Assembly (NCBI RefSeq): GCF_047948215.1
Contig: NC_134457.1
Span: forward strand, 87,802,898 to 87,866,897
From: Lycorma delicatula
Lineage: Eukaryota; Arthropoda; Insecta; Hemiptera; Fulgoridae
Reading direction: 5' to 3'
DNA length: 64,000 nt
Numbering within the stretch: the first letter of the stretch is position 1; every line of letters starts with the position of its first letter. The notes below the pieces were generated by a model, which made no database searches, was not told the DNA's origin, and saw nothing but the letters and a program-made list of their open reading frames with translations. Positions 35,111 to 46,224 of this stretch are shown in pieces. The translations under genes and the position numbers were made by a program.

Positions 35111-36385
35111 TGAATGGATATAAATATTTTCTAAAAGTTAATTTTATTAATTTATATACGAATGAATGAGAAAAAAAATTATAAACAAGATCAATGTCTA
35201 GATTTACGTGAAAATGAAATTTTTGGCTAACAAGAATGTCAAAAGACAATAATGACTAAGAAAAAAATCTCCATTTAAAACAGTTTTCTTTATTAGTATT
35301 AAAAGTTAAAAACTGAAATTATGGTTTAGTTTTACTTTATACGGAGTGACTTCGTAAAAAAAAAAAATACTTCGTAAATAAAGTAAACCGTAAGATACCT
35401 GAAAAAAATTCACATTTTATTGAAGTTAACAAATTTGTTTCGGAAAAAGATTTGTAAATAATATTTATTTTTATAAATACAATTTATACAACTAGTTATA
35501 AGTTATATATACTACATATACAAATATGTTATATATACTACAGTTTTACTACCGCAGATAAATAATTTTTTTTTCACTAATAAAATATTCCTCTGTGTGG
35601 TTATTTCAATGCAATCCTTATAGATTCTCTAACCTATATAACTGATATATTTATGTTATATTACATAATAAAATACTGTATGTTTTTACCATTGTACTTC
35701 GACATATTTTGTATATTTCTTTTAAGTTTCAAACTGCACATGTTGTGTAGTGCAACTAACCCATATCCCGTGATAATAAAGCTGATTAGGAAATAATAGT
35801 ATCTTTATAAATGTATACGATCTACATCTTTTAAATTCTTAGAAGTGTCGCACCCTATCTTCATCACTTCCACAATTCAACAATGACCAATAAATCATTT
35901 GACTACTGTATTAACTTATTTTTATTAGAAATCACATTATTCAGATAAATTTAATAATAATTTATACATTATATAAATAGTCGGTCAGGACTCGCTTCAC
36001 TCGCCCTTCCCATATAGCCGAGGAGTTCTGCCCCCTAGACCCCACTTTGATCATTAAACTCATGCTTGTGAGGGTAATAATGGTAAATAAAAATTAAAGC
36101 CTGTTTCATTTATAAAAACTATCAGTGTATTGTAATTTCTTCACAGCAACAGTTTGCTCAGTGCAGGACCGGAAATTTTTAGTGATCTGAAGAATGCGGG
36201 TTTCAAAATAATCGGCGTCGGCCTCCATCTAAAAATAATAAAAAAATAGTAATTGTAGCTGGTTACCCGTTCTTTGCACAGGTAAAAATGTATTTTTCCC
36301 GGTTCTTAGCGTTACTCAACAAACACCATTAGGAAGTGACCGTACTTTATTTCTCATTTAAATTTTTTTTTTTTTAATTTTATGT
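35111..36385. other. Intergenic DNA, mostly featureless
   Basis: AT-rich except 35985-36050 (ggactcgcttcactcgccctt, then tctgccccctagacccc) and 36140-36230, two short GC-richer segments of unknown origin that look transposon-derived. No protein similarity was read. Confidence 0.4.
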
Positions 36386-36387
36386 TT

Positions 36388-36520
36388 TTTAGTCAAGTAA
36401 CCGGAGGCAGGTGTAGCCAGTCGCGTCGCACATAAAGTAACAGTGGCAGAGATTGTGTTGGTGAATCGCCCCGCTGTGCATCGCCGCACCCTTAAAAAGT
36501 TGAATTTCAAAAAACTCAAA
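36388..36520 (-). other. GC-rich block with an open minus-strand frame, origin unknown
   Basis: In an AT-rich setting this block reads openly on the minus strand as KGAAMHSGAIHQHNLC, then HCYFMCDATGYTCLRLLD and a stop. On the plus strand it is preceded by a long T-rich tract and ttttttag, which resembles a splice acceptor, but all three plus frames close quickly. It could be a piece of a transposon (it adjoins a LINE relic) or a noncoding exon. No family was recognised. Confidence 0.3.
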
Positions 36521-36529
36521 AGAAATTTA

Positions 36530-36850
36530 TAAATAATTTATCTGAAGAGTATTTCCAAGCTCAAATCGAGTGAATGTCTCGTTTATTGTAGTTGGAAATG
36601 GGGAAAATTTGCAGTCATTGTTCAAAATTTTACAGTTTTTCGATTCTAAGGTATATGGTTGCCGTATAGCAGTTGCATACTCTAATTTATTCCTAACCAA
36701 CGATGAATACAATAATTTAATAATACAGAAGTACATAAAATTTATTATAGTTACATTAAAGAAATCCCAAGGATTTACTGGCTTAATTAATTATTAAATC
36801 GATACGCTCCTTGAATTTCAATGGAGAATCAAATATTACACCAAGGTCTC
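36530..36850 (-). pseudogene. Jockey/CR1-like LINE reverse transcriptase C-terminal relic
   Basis: On the minus strand, from about 36840 down: IRDLGVIFDSPLKFKERIDL, IIN-stop-ASKSLGFL, then in another frame KLLYSSLVRNKLEYATAIRQ and PYT. This is the post-catalytic thumb region (VRDLGVxFDSxLxFxxHI...SLVRSxLEY) of jockey/CR1-type LINEs. One in-frame stop and one frameshift lie in this short stretch. The low end merges with repeat family H (36530-36640), shared with 655-800, so family H may be part of the same LINE. Confidence 0.8.
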
Positions 36851-36984
36851 GTATGGAGTTTTCATTAATAAGCTTTTTTATTCCCATAATAAGTCGGTAG
36901 TTGTGGTATACGATGTGTTGTTAATGAAACAGACTTTTGTTTATATTAATTTTTTTTTGTAATCAGCAATCGGTAATTTTATTA

Positions 36985-38560
36985 CGGAGTGTGATCTAAA
37001 AGTAACAAGAATATTTAATTTTGCACTCTATATCTTTTCAAATGAGTTCGTCTTTTCCCCGAGCGATGGCAACGTTGTCTATAATGTGTATTTTTGTACA
37101 CATATTAGATACGTAGTTCAAATTTAGCAGCCATATTATTAGGACGAATTTTATTACGGATGGCGATTTATTTTGTTTGAAAATAAGAGAATAAGAATTT
37201 TCAAAAAACGTTTCTTTTAAAAATGAAATAAAATACAGTAAAGATGTGAAGATGTAAGAGAAAGCTTTTGTAATATCGATACTAAGGTTTATGAGTGGTA
37301 CAAACCAATTTCAAGAAAGCCGTGAAGATGGCAAAATGGTTAGATGTCTTAACAGATCAACAACCGATGAAAATAGCGGAAAACAAGAAATAAATATTAA
37401 CAATTAAAAAACACGACTACCAAAAATAAGTATTACTGACAAACATTCTTCTTTAATATAGGATAATTAAAGAGCGTGAGGGTCTACAATTGTTACAAAT
37501 TTTTTTAATTTATTTAAAGATGTGTATATATACATAGATATTTATTTAGCATATGGCACTCCCGGTAACGTAAGGATTCCAGCACGGGGTCATATATCTA
37601 AATCGGTTCAGTCGTTTAGCTGCTACAGTGGAACAAACAAAAATACATACACACACCCTACATACATTACAGTCCTTTTTGGGCAATCGTGTAAAAAAGA
37701 ACACTGTGATCAATAGTCGTCCAATCAGTATTAGAGAAATTACTAAAGAGAATGGAGCCTCTTATGGTTCGTATGAAACAAATTTGACTAATATTTTGTG
37801 GGTGAAATGTGTAACAGCAAAATTTGTTCAAAAGCTTTCATCATTCAGAATTTTCAATAAAAGCATCATCGCAGAACAATAATTGTTAATTGATATGGTT
37901 GGTGACTCACAATTACTCAAACGTATCATAACAGACGACGAAATATGGGTGTACGGTTATGATATTGAAACGAAGGTCCAGTCATCCCGTTAAAAGCTTC
38001 CTGAAGAACACAGATCGAAAAAGCACGCCTTCTGCAATTGAATGTTAAGGTCTCGTTTTTTTCGAATACTATGGTATTCTCCATTATGAATTCTTACACT
38101 AAACTTGTACGGTTAACAAATATTATTACCTACCGATTTTATTTCGTTTATCAGACAATCCAAAGAAAACGACCAGAAAAAGTGGATAAAAAATCTTGAA
38201 TTTCTCATCACAACAACGATCTAATCACACATCAGTATTAATTCGCAATTATTTAGCTACAAATTACATCATACTGATGCTACACTCTCCGTATTCTTCA
38301 GACATGGCACCCCACTACTTTTTCTTGCTAAAACTAATTAAGAGAATATTAAAAAGATAACGATTTTTGACAGTGGATTATATAAAGAATTATAATCGCT
38401 AAGTGAACATCAAGCTAAACCAAAAAATACTATACAAATGTTTTGAGGATTGGAAGAAACGCTGTCATTAAGTGTGAGTCCTTCGTAGCTAAGGAACTAT
38501 TTTGAATGGGAGTGTAGAAGAATAAATAAATTATTTTTGATATAAACTAAAGTTCTTATT
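36985..38560 (+). pseudogene. Mariner-like transposase relic 1, interrupted by an insertion
   Basis: Ordered pieces are: KVYEWYKPISRK and KMAKWLDVL near 37290 (helix-turn-helix linker), then after an insertion RPISIREITKENGASYGSYE, TNLTNILWVKCVTAKFVQKL, then LLKRIITDDEIWVYGYDIET (first catalytic Asp kept, GDETW changed to DDEIW), degraded pieces around the second Asp, SPYSSDMAPHYFFLLKL, where the third Asp of APxD is Tyr, and EDWKKRCH near 38450. The order and wording are those of insect mariner-like transposases, the group that also gave rise to SETMAR. Loss of the third catalytic residue plus many stops shows it is dead. Terminal inverted repeats were not resolved. Confidence 0.85.
37440..37700 (+). 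mobile_element. LINE- or SINE-tail-like insertion within mariner relic 1
   Basis: The transposase reading is broken between the KMAKWLDVL piece and the RPISIREI piece. The intervening sequence contains tatggcactcccggtaacg, gattccagcacggggtcat, atctaaatcggttcagtcgt and ggaacaaacaaaaatacata. The last two phrases are typical of the 3' end of RTE-type LINEs and their SINEs. Exact borders and target duplication were not found. Confidence 0.5.
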
Positions 38561-39037
38561 ATTTTTCATTATATTTTGAACATGTTTTATTTTAATTTTT
38601 CTTAATCACCTAATTATCAATTATTTTTTCTGAAATATTTTTGCGTTAATTTACATGTATTAGGAACGAAAAACGTACCAATGGAATACTGTAAACTTTC
38701 TCAGCAGTTGTATAACGTCAACAAAAATTACTTTTATAATCACCATAGCTTTTATATTTTTAAATATGTTTTGTTATGGTGACTCTTGTAGCACGTTTAG
38801 GTAAATAAGCTTATGATTTTTAAATTCATTTCTTTATTTTATCAAAACTTTTCCTTCGTTAAACACTGCTCATTTCTTAAAGAACCAAACTTTAAATTAC
38901 ATAAAAAAGGAAAAATATTTTCGTTAGTAATAAAATTAACATTTTTTATATTTTTTTAATTATAGCCGCATCAGCAGTTAAAGTCATTAGGGACTTATCA
39001 GTGCAATGTAAGTATACCGGTAAATGTATAGTTTTGA
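38561..39037. other. AT-rich DNA, no feature recognised
   Basis: No supported feature. Confidence 0.4.
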
Positions 39038-39223
39038 ACAAACTCAGGCCGATCATTCCTGAGCCGTGTGATTAATTGAAACTCAACCACCAAAGAACAA
39101 CGTATTCACGATCTCGTACTTAAATCCGAATAAATGCAACCTTTATTAGAATTTGAACCTGAAAACTCTTGACTTCGAAATCAACTGATTTACAAGTCTA
39201 CCACTAGATAAACCTGGTGGGTT
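39038..39223 (-). mobile_element. SINE family 2, degenerate minus-strand copy
   Basis: On the minus strand: cccaccaggtttatctagtgg, tagacttgtaaatcagttga, tttcgaagtcaagagttttc, aggttcaaattctaataaag, cggatttaagtacgagatcg, aaccaccaaagaaca complement, cacggctcaggaatgatcgg and cctgagtttg. The order matches the intact copy at 51565; the 3' third is absent. Confidence 0.85.
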
Positions 39224-39770
39224 ATGTAATTTTCTAGTGTCAAGTTATTTTTATGTAAATCGTTAGTAAATTCAATTCGTACATGATTTGTTTTCAGTAA
39301 ATTTCTTAAAACAACTAAATATTATTTTTGTTAAAATTTCCCTTAAAATAATATTATCGAGCAAGGCCCAACATATGCATGACATAATATATATATAAAT
39401 ATGTAATTATAAATTAAATTATATAATAATATTAATTATTTAAATTGCATACAGTAAGCTCAAATTAGCAAAATTTAACTACAAAATATATTTTTAAAAT
39501 TAGCTGATATCATATTTTGTAGCAATAGCATAAGTTTTGTAGAAAGTAATAGCATGAATAAGATCCATTTATAAGGTAAACTTTAAGATAATATCTTTAA
39601 GTATACCCCAAGCAATGATCTCATACCGAAAAGTAGATCGTTTTGAAATAGGAGCGTTTAATAAATTAAAATGTTTTTTAACTGTTAAATAGTTATTAAA
39701 GAGGTACTGCTAACATTTTATGTGAAAAATATTCAACAGCAGCCATTTTAGTTAGGGTTATCGTAGGCAA
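39224..39770. other. AT-rich DNA, no feature recognised
   Basis: No supported feature. Confidence 0.4.
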
Positions 39771-39777
39771 AATTTTT

Positions 39778-39821
39778 ACTTTCCCGGCTATAACCATATA
39801 TGCTAGTTATACCGGGAAAGT
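39778..39821. repeat. 16-bp terminal stem-loop of family D
   Basis: ACTTTCCCGG, a bulged C, TATAAC, an 11-base loop (catatatgcta), then GTTATA and CCGGGAAAGT. All 16 pairs are Watson-Crick. Confidence 0.9.
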
Positions 39822-39918
39822 ACGAATATATAGTGGTCAAATTTTTTTTAAAAATTGGTCTTTTTTTAAATTTTTCACCTTAAGGAGAAATTAAAAAAAT
39901 CTTTTAACAAAAAAAAAG

Positions 39919-39940
39919 TATATGTGTATATGTGTATGTG

Positions 39941-39983
<43 letters not shown>
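39919..39983. repeat. (TA)n/(TGTATA)n microsatellite
   Basis: Imperfect gtatatgtgtatatg units pass into a pure AT run. Confidence 0.9.
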
Positions 39984-39985
<2 letters not shown>

Positions 39986-40165
39986 ATTTTAATAAATTCT
40001 AAATAATTGCGAAAAACCGTTTATTCAAGTGCTCTTGACAAAAAATTAATTTTTTGTCAGACGGACGTTTGTACGTATGTGTAAACGTTAACCGTACATT
40101 TTAGGCCAGATTTTATGTGTGAAGTTTGTGCATATGTTGGTATGTTGTATTTTTGGTTTAATTAC

Positions 40166-40186
40166 TCTGGATCCCGTTGATCCAGA
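40166..40186. repeat. 8-bp inverted repeat beside CCTTGG repeats
   Basis: TCTGGATC-ccgtt-GATCCAGA. It is followed at 40190-40232 by four copies of CCTTGG or its complement CCAAGG spaced 4-9 bases apart. It overlaps a 92-codon minus-strand frame that was not recognised as a gene. Confidence 0.7.
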
Positions 40187-40414
40187 ATACCCTTCCTTGG
40201 AGTTCCTTGGTTTCCTTGGACTACCTTCCAAGGAAAAAGTATTAAATTTTTTCAAAAATTGGAAAAAGGGAGAGTTGTTTTGGGTGAAATAAAATTTCAA
40301 ATATTTACTGGGACACTTTAACATCAACCCTTTCTTACAAAAATTGTAGTTTTTTATCAAGATCATAAATTCCTAAAATGTTTTATTTAATATTGACCGC
40401 CTGCTAAAAAAATT

Positions 40415-40453
<39 letters not shown>

Positions 40454-40673
40454 TTTTAGCTGTACATTGCTTCAGAGAAAGAAATTATGGGAGTTTTTTG
40501 CATTTGTGTTTTCTACATCAATATATAATAATCTAATTTCATAAATTAGTTTTTTAATATTTATTATCAGTTTATAATTAATTAATTTTTAAAGAATATT
40601 TTAAATATAAACCCACCTCGCAAGTTACCTATTGCATTTAGCAAGATAGCCTTACGCTTTTTTTTTAAATTAT

Positions 40674-40675
<2 letters not shown>

Positions 40676-40716
<41 letters not shown>
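40676..40716. repeat. (AT)n microsatellite
   Basis: Pure AT run; a shorter one lies at 40421-40445. Confidence 0.95.
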
Positions 40717-40721
<5 letters not shown>

Positions 40722-41443
40722 AATATTTGCGTCAATTTTTTTGGCAACCCAAAATATTTAAATGAAAAGGGGATAATATTGAAATTGATCGTTTTTAAGA
40801 ATAAGAAACAAAAGGTTTTGACATAAAAAGTGTGGCTACTTAAAAAACAACTAAACATGACCATTTAATATTTTCAAAAGTAGTCTACAGTTTACTTATC
40901 GAAAAATAGATGGTTTTGAATAGTTAAGACTTCTTTTAAAATTAGCTGTGAAAAATTTTAAATGACTGACATTGTGATTATGGTTGTAGTAGCTTAATTT
41001 TTCTTAGGTCAATATTTTTGTTTTTCAATGTCTTTTAAAATGATCTGTCACAATCAGCTCTTTTCATTTTACATTTTTTATTAAGTCCAATGGGGACCAT
41101 GGGGACTTAAGGAAGGAATTTGGAGGAGTGATAGTCTCACACCAAAAAATAGATCATTTCTTGGTACAGATTGTTTGTTAAACTTCATTTTTTTGTATTT
41201 TATAATTGAAAAGTTATTTAATTTTTTCCAGACTTCATTAAAATTTGTTTATACTATATATATATATATATAATTTATGTGTTTACAAATATATATATAT
41301 ATCTGTAATATGTATGAGTACATGTATAAATAAAAGAATATATGTATGTGTTTATTGTGTGTGTGTGTGGGTGTGTTTTTACAAAAAAACAGAATATATA
41401 TATTTTTAGAGGCGAGGAATAAACTAATAAAGTTGTAACTAAT

Positions 41444-41467
41444 AAGGTTGTAACGGATTACAACCTT
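41444..41467. repeat. 10-bp perfect inverted repeat followed by T8
   Basis: AAGGTTGTAA-cgga-TTACAACCTT followed by a T run. It looks like an intrinsic terminator, but in a eukaryotic context without a bacterial gene it is treated as a chance or transposon-related hairpin. Confidence 0.8.
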
Positions 41468-42665
41468 TTTTTTATAAATTTTTATAGTATTTTCATAACA
41501 ATTATTTAATTTGCAATAATAAAAAGACAGTTATTTATAAATAATAAAGGTTATTAAATAAAATAATTGTTTGTAACAGTCCCTTATAAACATTTGAATG
41601 GGTTTCCGGTTAATTATTCAGTCATGTCACATTATATTAAACACTCAATAAGGTGTACAATAAACCATGTCTGGAGAAATGATTTAACTGAGCGCATAAT
41701 ATTTATCCAATTATTTATTCAATCCTTAAAATTACAGATACAAAGAATGAAACCTTTCAAATAATATTGTAAGTAAAAGAAAAGATATACAGAATTAATA
41801 ATTAATGAAGATTACGTAAATGAAGGAACATTTTATTTACATAGCTCATATTATGCAAAAATTTAAATAAACACACCAAAAAGTACTTACTATTAATGTT
41901 TGTGAAATTAGGCACCTCATAAAGAAAAACAGAGCTGAGGATACCATCACTTTATAAAAATAAAACAGATGAGTGTATTTATACTCACGTAATTTTATTG
42001 TATTAAATTACGTTACAAAATGTCTAAAAAAAAAAGAAGGCTAGAGGTTGCATAATTTCCTGGCTTTGCAAATGACAGAATTTTATTTCAATTGTTGTAG
42101 GATTTTTAAATATTCATATTAATAACTAATTTTCAATATTTAGAGTTCAGTTACAAAAGATATCAAAATTTAAAAAAAAAACTCATATCTCCGTGTTGAA
42201 ATGACGTTTTACTTTAAAGTTATGTATATTAAAAGTACTATTGAGAAAAACAAAGTTTTAGTAAAAAAACTTTGGATTCCGTTTAACCTCCTTGTTCGGC
42301 AGCAACCTAATATAATATTTTTATAACAGCTATGACTTAAAAAACAGTTTACGTATCAGAAATTATAAAAAAATGTAATCTTAAGTCTGATCACAAGGGA
42401 CCCCATTATTTTCAAACGTTCTGTATTTAATGTGGTTTACATTAAATACTGTGGAATATTTAATCTTAAAAATTAACTTAAAAATTTGATATTTTAAGCA
42501 CGGTTGCCCCATTTAACCACCGTTGTTTAGGCTTAAAATTTTATTTATTGGGTTAAGCATTTACTTAAATAAGTTATCCAAATTAGTGAAATTTATTCAG
42601 CTAAGTTAAAAAAAACAATTGTTTAACAAAAATAAAATAAAAAATATATATATTATATGATTTTC

Positions 42666-43138
42666 ACAAAATTATTTTAAAAAACACAACAGCTGTTTCG
42701 GTAGACAGTGTCTTCCTCAAATGTAACGAACAGAATAATCTACCTATTCTTGGGGTAATACCTTTTTTTTCCTCTTTAGCCTCCGGTAATTACCTTTCAG
42801 ATAATACTCCAGAGGATGAATGAGGATGTATGAGTAAATGAAGTGTAGTCTTGTACAGTCTCAGTTCGACTATTCCTCAGATGTGTGGTTAATTGAAACC
42901 CAACCACCAAAGAACACCGGTATCCTCGATGTAGTATTGAAATCCGTGTTAAAATAACTGATTTTACTAGGACTTGAACGCTGGAACTCTCGACTTCCAA
43001 ATCAGCTGATTAGGGAAGACGCGTTCACCACTAGACCAACCCGGTGGATTTGGGGTAATACCTGGGTACTTTGTTCATTACATCTAAAGAAGGTACTGTG
43101 TACCGAAACAGCTGATGTGATGTTTTAAATAATTTTGG
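42666..43138. mobile_element. Fold-back (MITE-like) element split by a SINE
   Basis: The left arm (aaaattattttaaaaaacac, aacagctgtttcggtagacag, tgtcttcctcaaatgtaac, gaaca) is inverted at 43070-43138 (tgttcattacatctaaagaa, ggtactgtgtaccgaaacag, ctgatgtgat, gttttaaataatttt). The arms agree over about 65-70 bases with few mismatches. The SINE at 42764-43049 and its target duplication sit in the loop, so the fold-back element is older than the SINE. Confidence 0.8.
42764..43049 (-). mobile_element. SINE family 2, near-complete minus-strand copy
   Basis: It is flanked by the perfect 14-bp duplication ttggggtaatacct (42750-42763 and 43050-43063). On the minus strand: ccaccgggttggtctagtgg, tgaacgcgtcttccctaatc, agctgatttggaagtcgaga, gttccagcgttcaagtccta, gtggttgggtttcaattaac, cacacatctgaggaatagtc, gaactgagactgtacaagac, ending in gccggaggctaaag-like sequence and a short A tail. 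The sequence is close to the copy at 51565. Confidence 0.93.
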
Positions 43139-43309
43139 AAAAACAAATCACATATTCTGTTTATTTTCTTATTTTTATGGTAGATTTTCATCAAGTAACG
43201 GCTTCATACATCGATTAAGTATAGTTTATTTAAAAAAATGTGTATGTACCGTGATTTCCCTTTGTCCGACAGGTCTAAAATCAGGCCAAAGCCGATATAA
43301 GAAGGTTGT

Positions 43310-44290
43310 CCTAAAAATAACGAACAGTTCAGAATTTAAAGAAGATTTATTTGTTCACGAAATCATGTTTATAGCCCTCCAATATAACCCCTTTCATGTG
43401 TAATCCACACTTGCTAACGATCTGGCAGCTTTTGAATTCCTGTTAGAGACGATCTTTGTTAAGGTATCTAATTTCCTCGTGGAATTGGTCGTAGCAGCTG
43501 ATATCTCTTTTAAACTACTGAAACGAATTCCTCGGAGTGTTTTTTAAGTTTAGGAAAGAGATCGAAATCCGGTGGAATCAAATCAGGGTTATATGATGGA
43601 TAGCAAAGCGTTTCCCAAGTATAATCGAGGAAAATATGAATGACAGAATTCGCAATATGTGAACTCACACTGTCATGCAAAATAGACATACGACTGTCGT
43701 TTTTTATCTGGAACCACTTTTTGAACCTGCAAAACTTTCCAATTGAAGTTTATTTTGTAAAAAGTAGTTACAGTTACACCACTAGGCACTCTATCCGTAG
43801 CGGTAATACACTTTTTATGTCAGCGGAAATCATTTACTTCACTTCTAACTGCATGCGACAGCATTTTTCTTTGGTCACTTGACTTTTTAAAAGTACTTCG
43901 TTACTTCACTTCAGTTCAAAATCACGAATTCATGTTTCATCAATAACAATTATTCGATTCAAGAACTACGCGCCTTCCTTTCATAAAGTGTTAACAGTTC
44001 TCGTGCAATTTCGAGACGTGATGCTTTTTGCTTCTTATTTTGTCGGTGTGGTACCCATCGTGCTGCGTACTTTATTTTGTGAAAATATTACATTAAAATG
44101 CAATGTACTGAAGTTTTTCGTATTCTGGTTTCATTTTCGATTTCTCTCACTATCATGCGACGATCTTCGTTGGTCACCGTAACAACAATAACGATACTTA
44201 TGTTGTCTATAGCAGTAGATGGTCGGTCAGAGCGTGGCTCATCTGTTGTATTCCTTCTGCCCTTTTTCGGTCTATCAAGAATACTTCAAT
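43310..44290 (-). pseudogene. Mariner-like transposase relic 2 (DD34D type)
   Basis: On the minus strand from about 44280 down: RRNTTDEPRSDRPSTAID, EDRRMIVREIENETRIRKTS and VHCILM (helix-turn-helix), KYAARWVPH, SRLEIARELLTLYERK, then VIDET-stop-IRDFEL (first catalytic Asp kept; the Trp codon has become TGA), LKWSNEV, then ILHDSVSSHIANSVIHIF (second Asp) and YNPDLIPPDFDLFPKLKKH (third Asp kept). The domain order is complete, but stops and frameshifts occur throughout. One flank near 43304 (aaggttgtcctaaaaataac) could be an inverted-repeat end; its partner at the other end was not found. Three plus-strand frames here are antisense shadows. Confidence 0.9.
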
Positions 44291-44318
44291 GACTACCTAC
44301 CTAGATATACATACCTAC

Positions 44319-44329
44319 CTCTCTCTCTC

Positions 44330-44356
<27 letters not shown>
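44319..44356. repeat. Palindromic compound microsatellite (CT)6(AT)7(AG)6
   Basis: The array is a perfect 38-bp palindrome; the AG run continues a few bases further to 44361. Confidence 0.95.
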
Positions 44357-44361
<5 letters not shown>

Positions 44362-44818
44362 AATAATTGTACCAAATTTTAATATTTCTGCTCAACGGGT
44401 TTTCGAGATATGAAACAAAAACTGTTTATAAGTAATGATGAATATTCCCTACCCATAAATCCTATCGGTTTAAAACTTAAGAATAATTAAAAAATTAATA
44501 AATGACGAAAACTAACCCTCTTTTATAATTTCATATAAATTATATTGTCATCAATGACCCAAAACAGAAATTTTTAAGCCATTTTCGAAAAATGTATGTT
44601 AAACCAGTTCGGAAATATTAACCAAAATATTGGCCGAGACATATATGCATCTTCCGGAAATTTCTATGGCTTCTTTGTTTTTTTTTGACTTAGGGGATCT
44701 TGAAAGTACGTGATCTTGAAACAATATTGGGTAACACAGTGATACCCAATATTCTGGTGGATGGTAAGGTTCCCTTTATAGGCTCCGGCAACAATAGCGC
44801 AATAGCCGGGAAAGTAAA

Positions 44819-45199
44819 TATTTTTTAGTCGATTTGCGTGATCCAGCTTACCGTTAGTTTATTTTTGATTTTAATTGTTTTGATGTATTTTGTGAGACAT
44901 TGCAATAATTATACTCTATTAATAACGATTATTTATTTATTTTTTAGCTCTATTCTATTGATTGATTTTAATGTAATATATTAAGGAAACTATATTAATT
45001 CAAAAATAGCAATTCAGCATTAATTACTTCATTTTTAAGATCAAATATCGAGATGTAAATATTTTTTAAACTGCTGATTTTTTAAAAATTATTAATTTAA
45101 ACTGCAGTTTATTGATCCGATAATTTTTTTTTCTATTTCTATTGTGTACGTTATTATCTGCTCAGTTTGTAAACAATAAGAAACTCTACGGTCTAATGA
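44819..45199. other. AT-rich DNA, no feature recognised
   Basis: No supported feature. Confidence 0.4.
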
Positions 45200-45436
45200 G
45201 ATAAAGATTACATGTAAATTAGGTGTAGTCTTATATAGTTTCAGAACAACCATTCTTGAGAGGTGTAATTAATCGAACCCCAACCACGAAAGTATATCGG
45301 TATCCGCTATCTAGTATTCAAATCCGTAAAAAATTACTAGGATTTGAACTTCCAAACCTTCGACTTCGAAAATCAGCTGTTGTTAAACAGTTGATTTGCG
45401 ATTGTTATTTTACTACTACACCAACCAGGCGGGTTA
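45200..45436 (-). mobile_element. SINE family 2, degenerate minus-strand copy
   Basis: On the minus strand: taacccgcctggttggtgtag, agctgattttcgaagtcgaa, ggtttggaagttcaaatcct, gaatactagatagcggatac, ttcgtggttggggttcgatt, aattacacctctcaagaatg, gttgttctgaaactatataa, gactacacct. The head carries a short duplication around cagctgttgttaaacagttg. It is old and lacks a clear target duplication. Confidence 0.85.
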
Positions 45437-46220
45437 ATAACTAAGTGTTTAAATGATTTGTTTCATTATTTTTAAATGCATATAGAATGTTTTAAATATA
45501 TTATTTTTTATTGTTCCTTTTAATTATTTTAATGTTATACGAAGGTTTACGAATACAATAGATGTTTAACCAGTCTACTTTAATCTATAAACCTTTCACA
45601 AATGTATGTTCTTAACCGATAAAATATTGTATTAAAGCAGATCTGTAACGAGGCATTGCAGCATTTCTATTGAATTAAATTTCCGCATTTTTTTTCTAGT
45701 CCATAATTAAATTGAATTGTTATACGCGTAAACGAAAATATATATTTATACGTGACAATTAGAGTAGACCCTATATAAAGATTATCTGGTGATTTACATT
45801 ATTTAATTCGTTTACATTATATACCATAAATTACACACAGAGTTTAACGTGAATTTGCAATCTTCACTATACTTGCGTCCCTGGCAGACTCCCAAATTTT
45901 CAAGCTATCGCTAAGGCGTTGATTAAAGGTATCTTTTATACAAGTGTCACCAAGTAACTGCTATCTAGTTCATTGAAATAATTGTTCCAAATTTAAAAGA
46001 GATTTTTAAAAAGATCTATCTAAAGCGAACACCAAATTTTTTTTCATTACAATTCTTGTCACTAATTTTAGATTTATCACTCTTCCCATATTTATTTTAA
46101 ATTTTGATTTATTTTTAATTCCAGGAAGATTGAAATGAAATCAGTGGTACTAATAAACTAATAACGAATAATTAAAATTAATTTAATTTAATTCAAGTCT
46201 GTATCTCAAACTAGTAAATA
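45437..46220. other. AT-rich DNA, no feature recognised
   Basis: No supported feature. Confidence 0.4.
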
Positions 46221-46224
46221 AAAT

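Larger units (their letters stand above)
39775..44818. mobile_element. Family D: segment bounded by 17-bp perfect inverted repeats
   Basis: TTTACTTTCCCGGCTAT at 39775-39791 recurs as its exact reverse complement at 44802-44818. Both ends also carry hairpins: the left end is itself a 16-bp stem (39778-39821), and the right end has a perfect 11-bp inverted repeat 50-80 bases inside (44723-44753). The bounds could be one 5-kb element, or two hairpin-ended elements of one family in opposite orientation. The interior holds microsatellites, a fold-back element split by a SINE, and a decayed mariner. No transposase specific to family D was seen. The end word resembles those of families A and B. Confidence 0.5.

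Noticed and set aside
41444..41475. Intrinsic transcription terminator (stem plus T run)
   Set aside because: The genome context is eukaryotic, with no bacterial gene upstream; the hairpin is kept only as a repeat.
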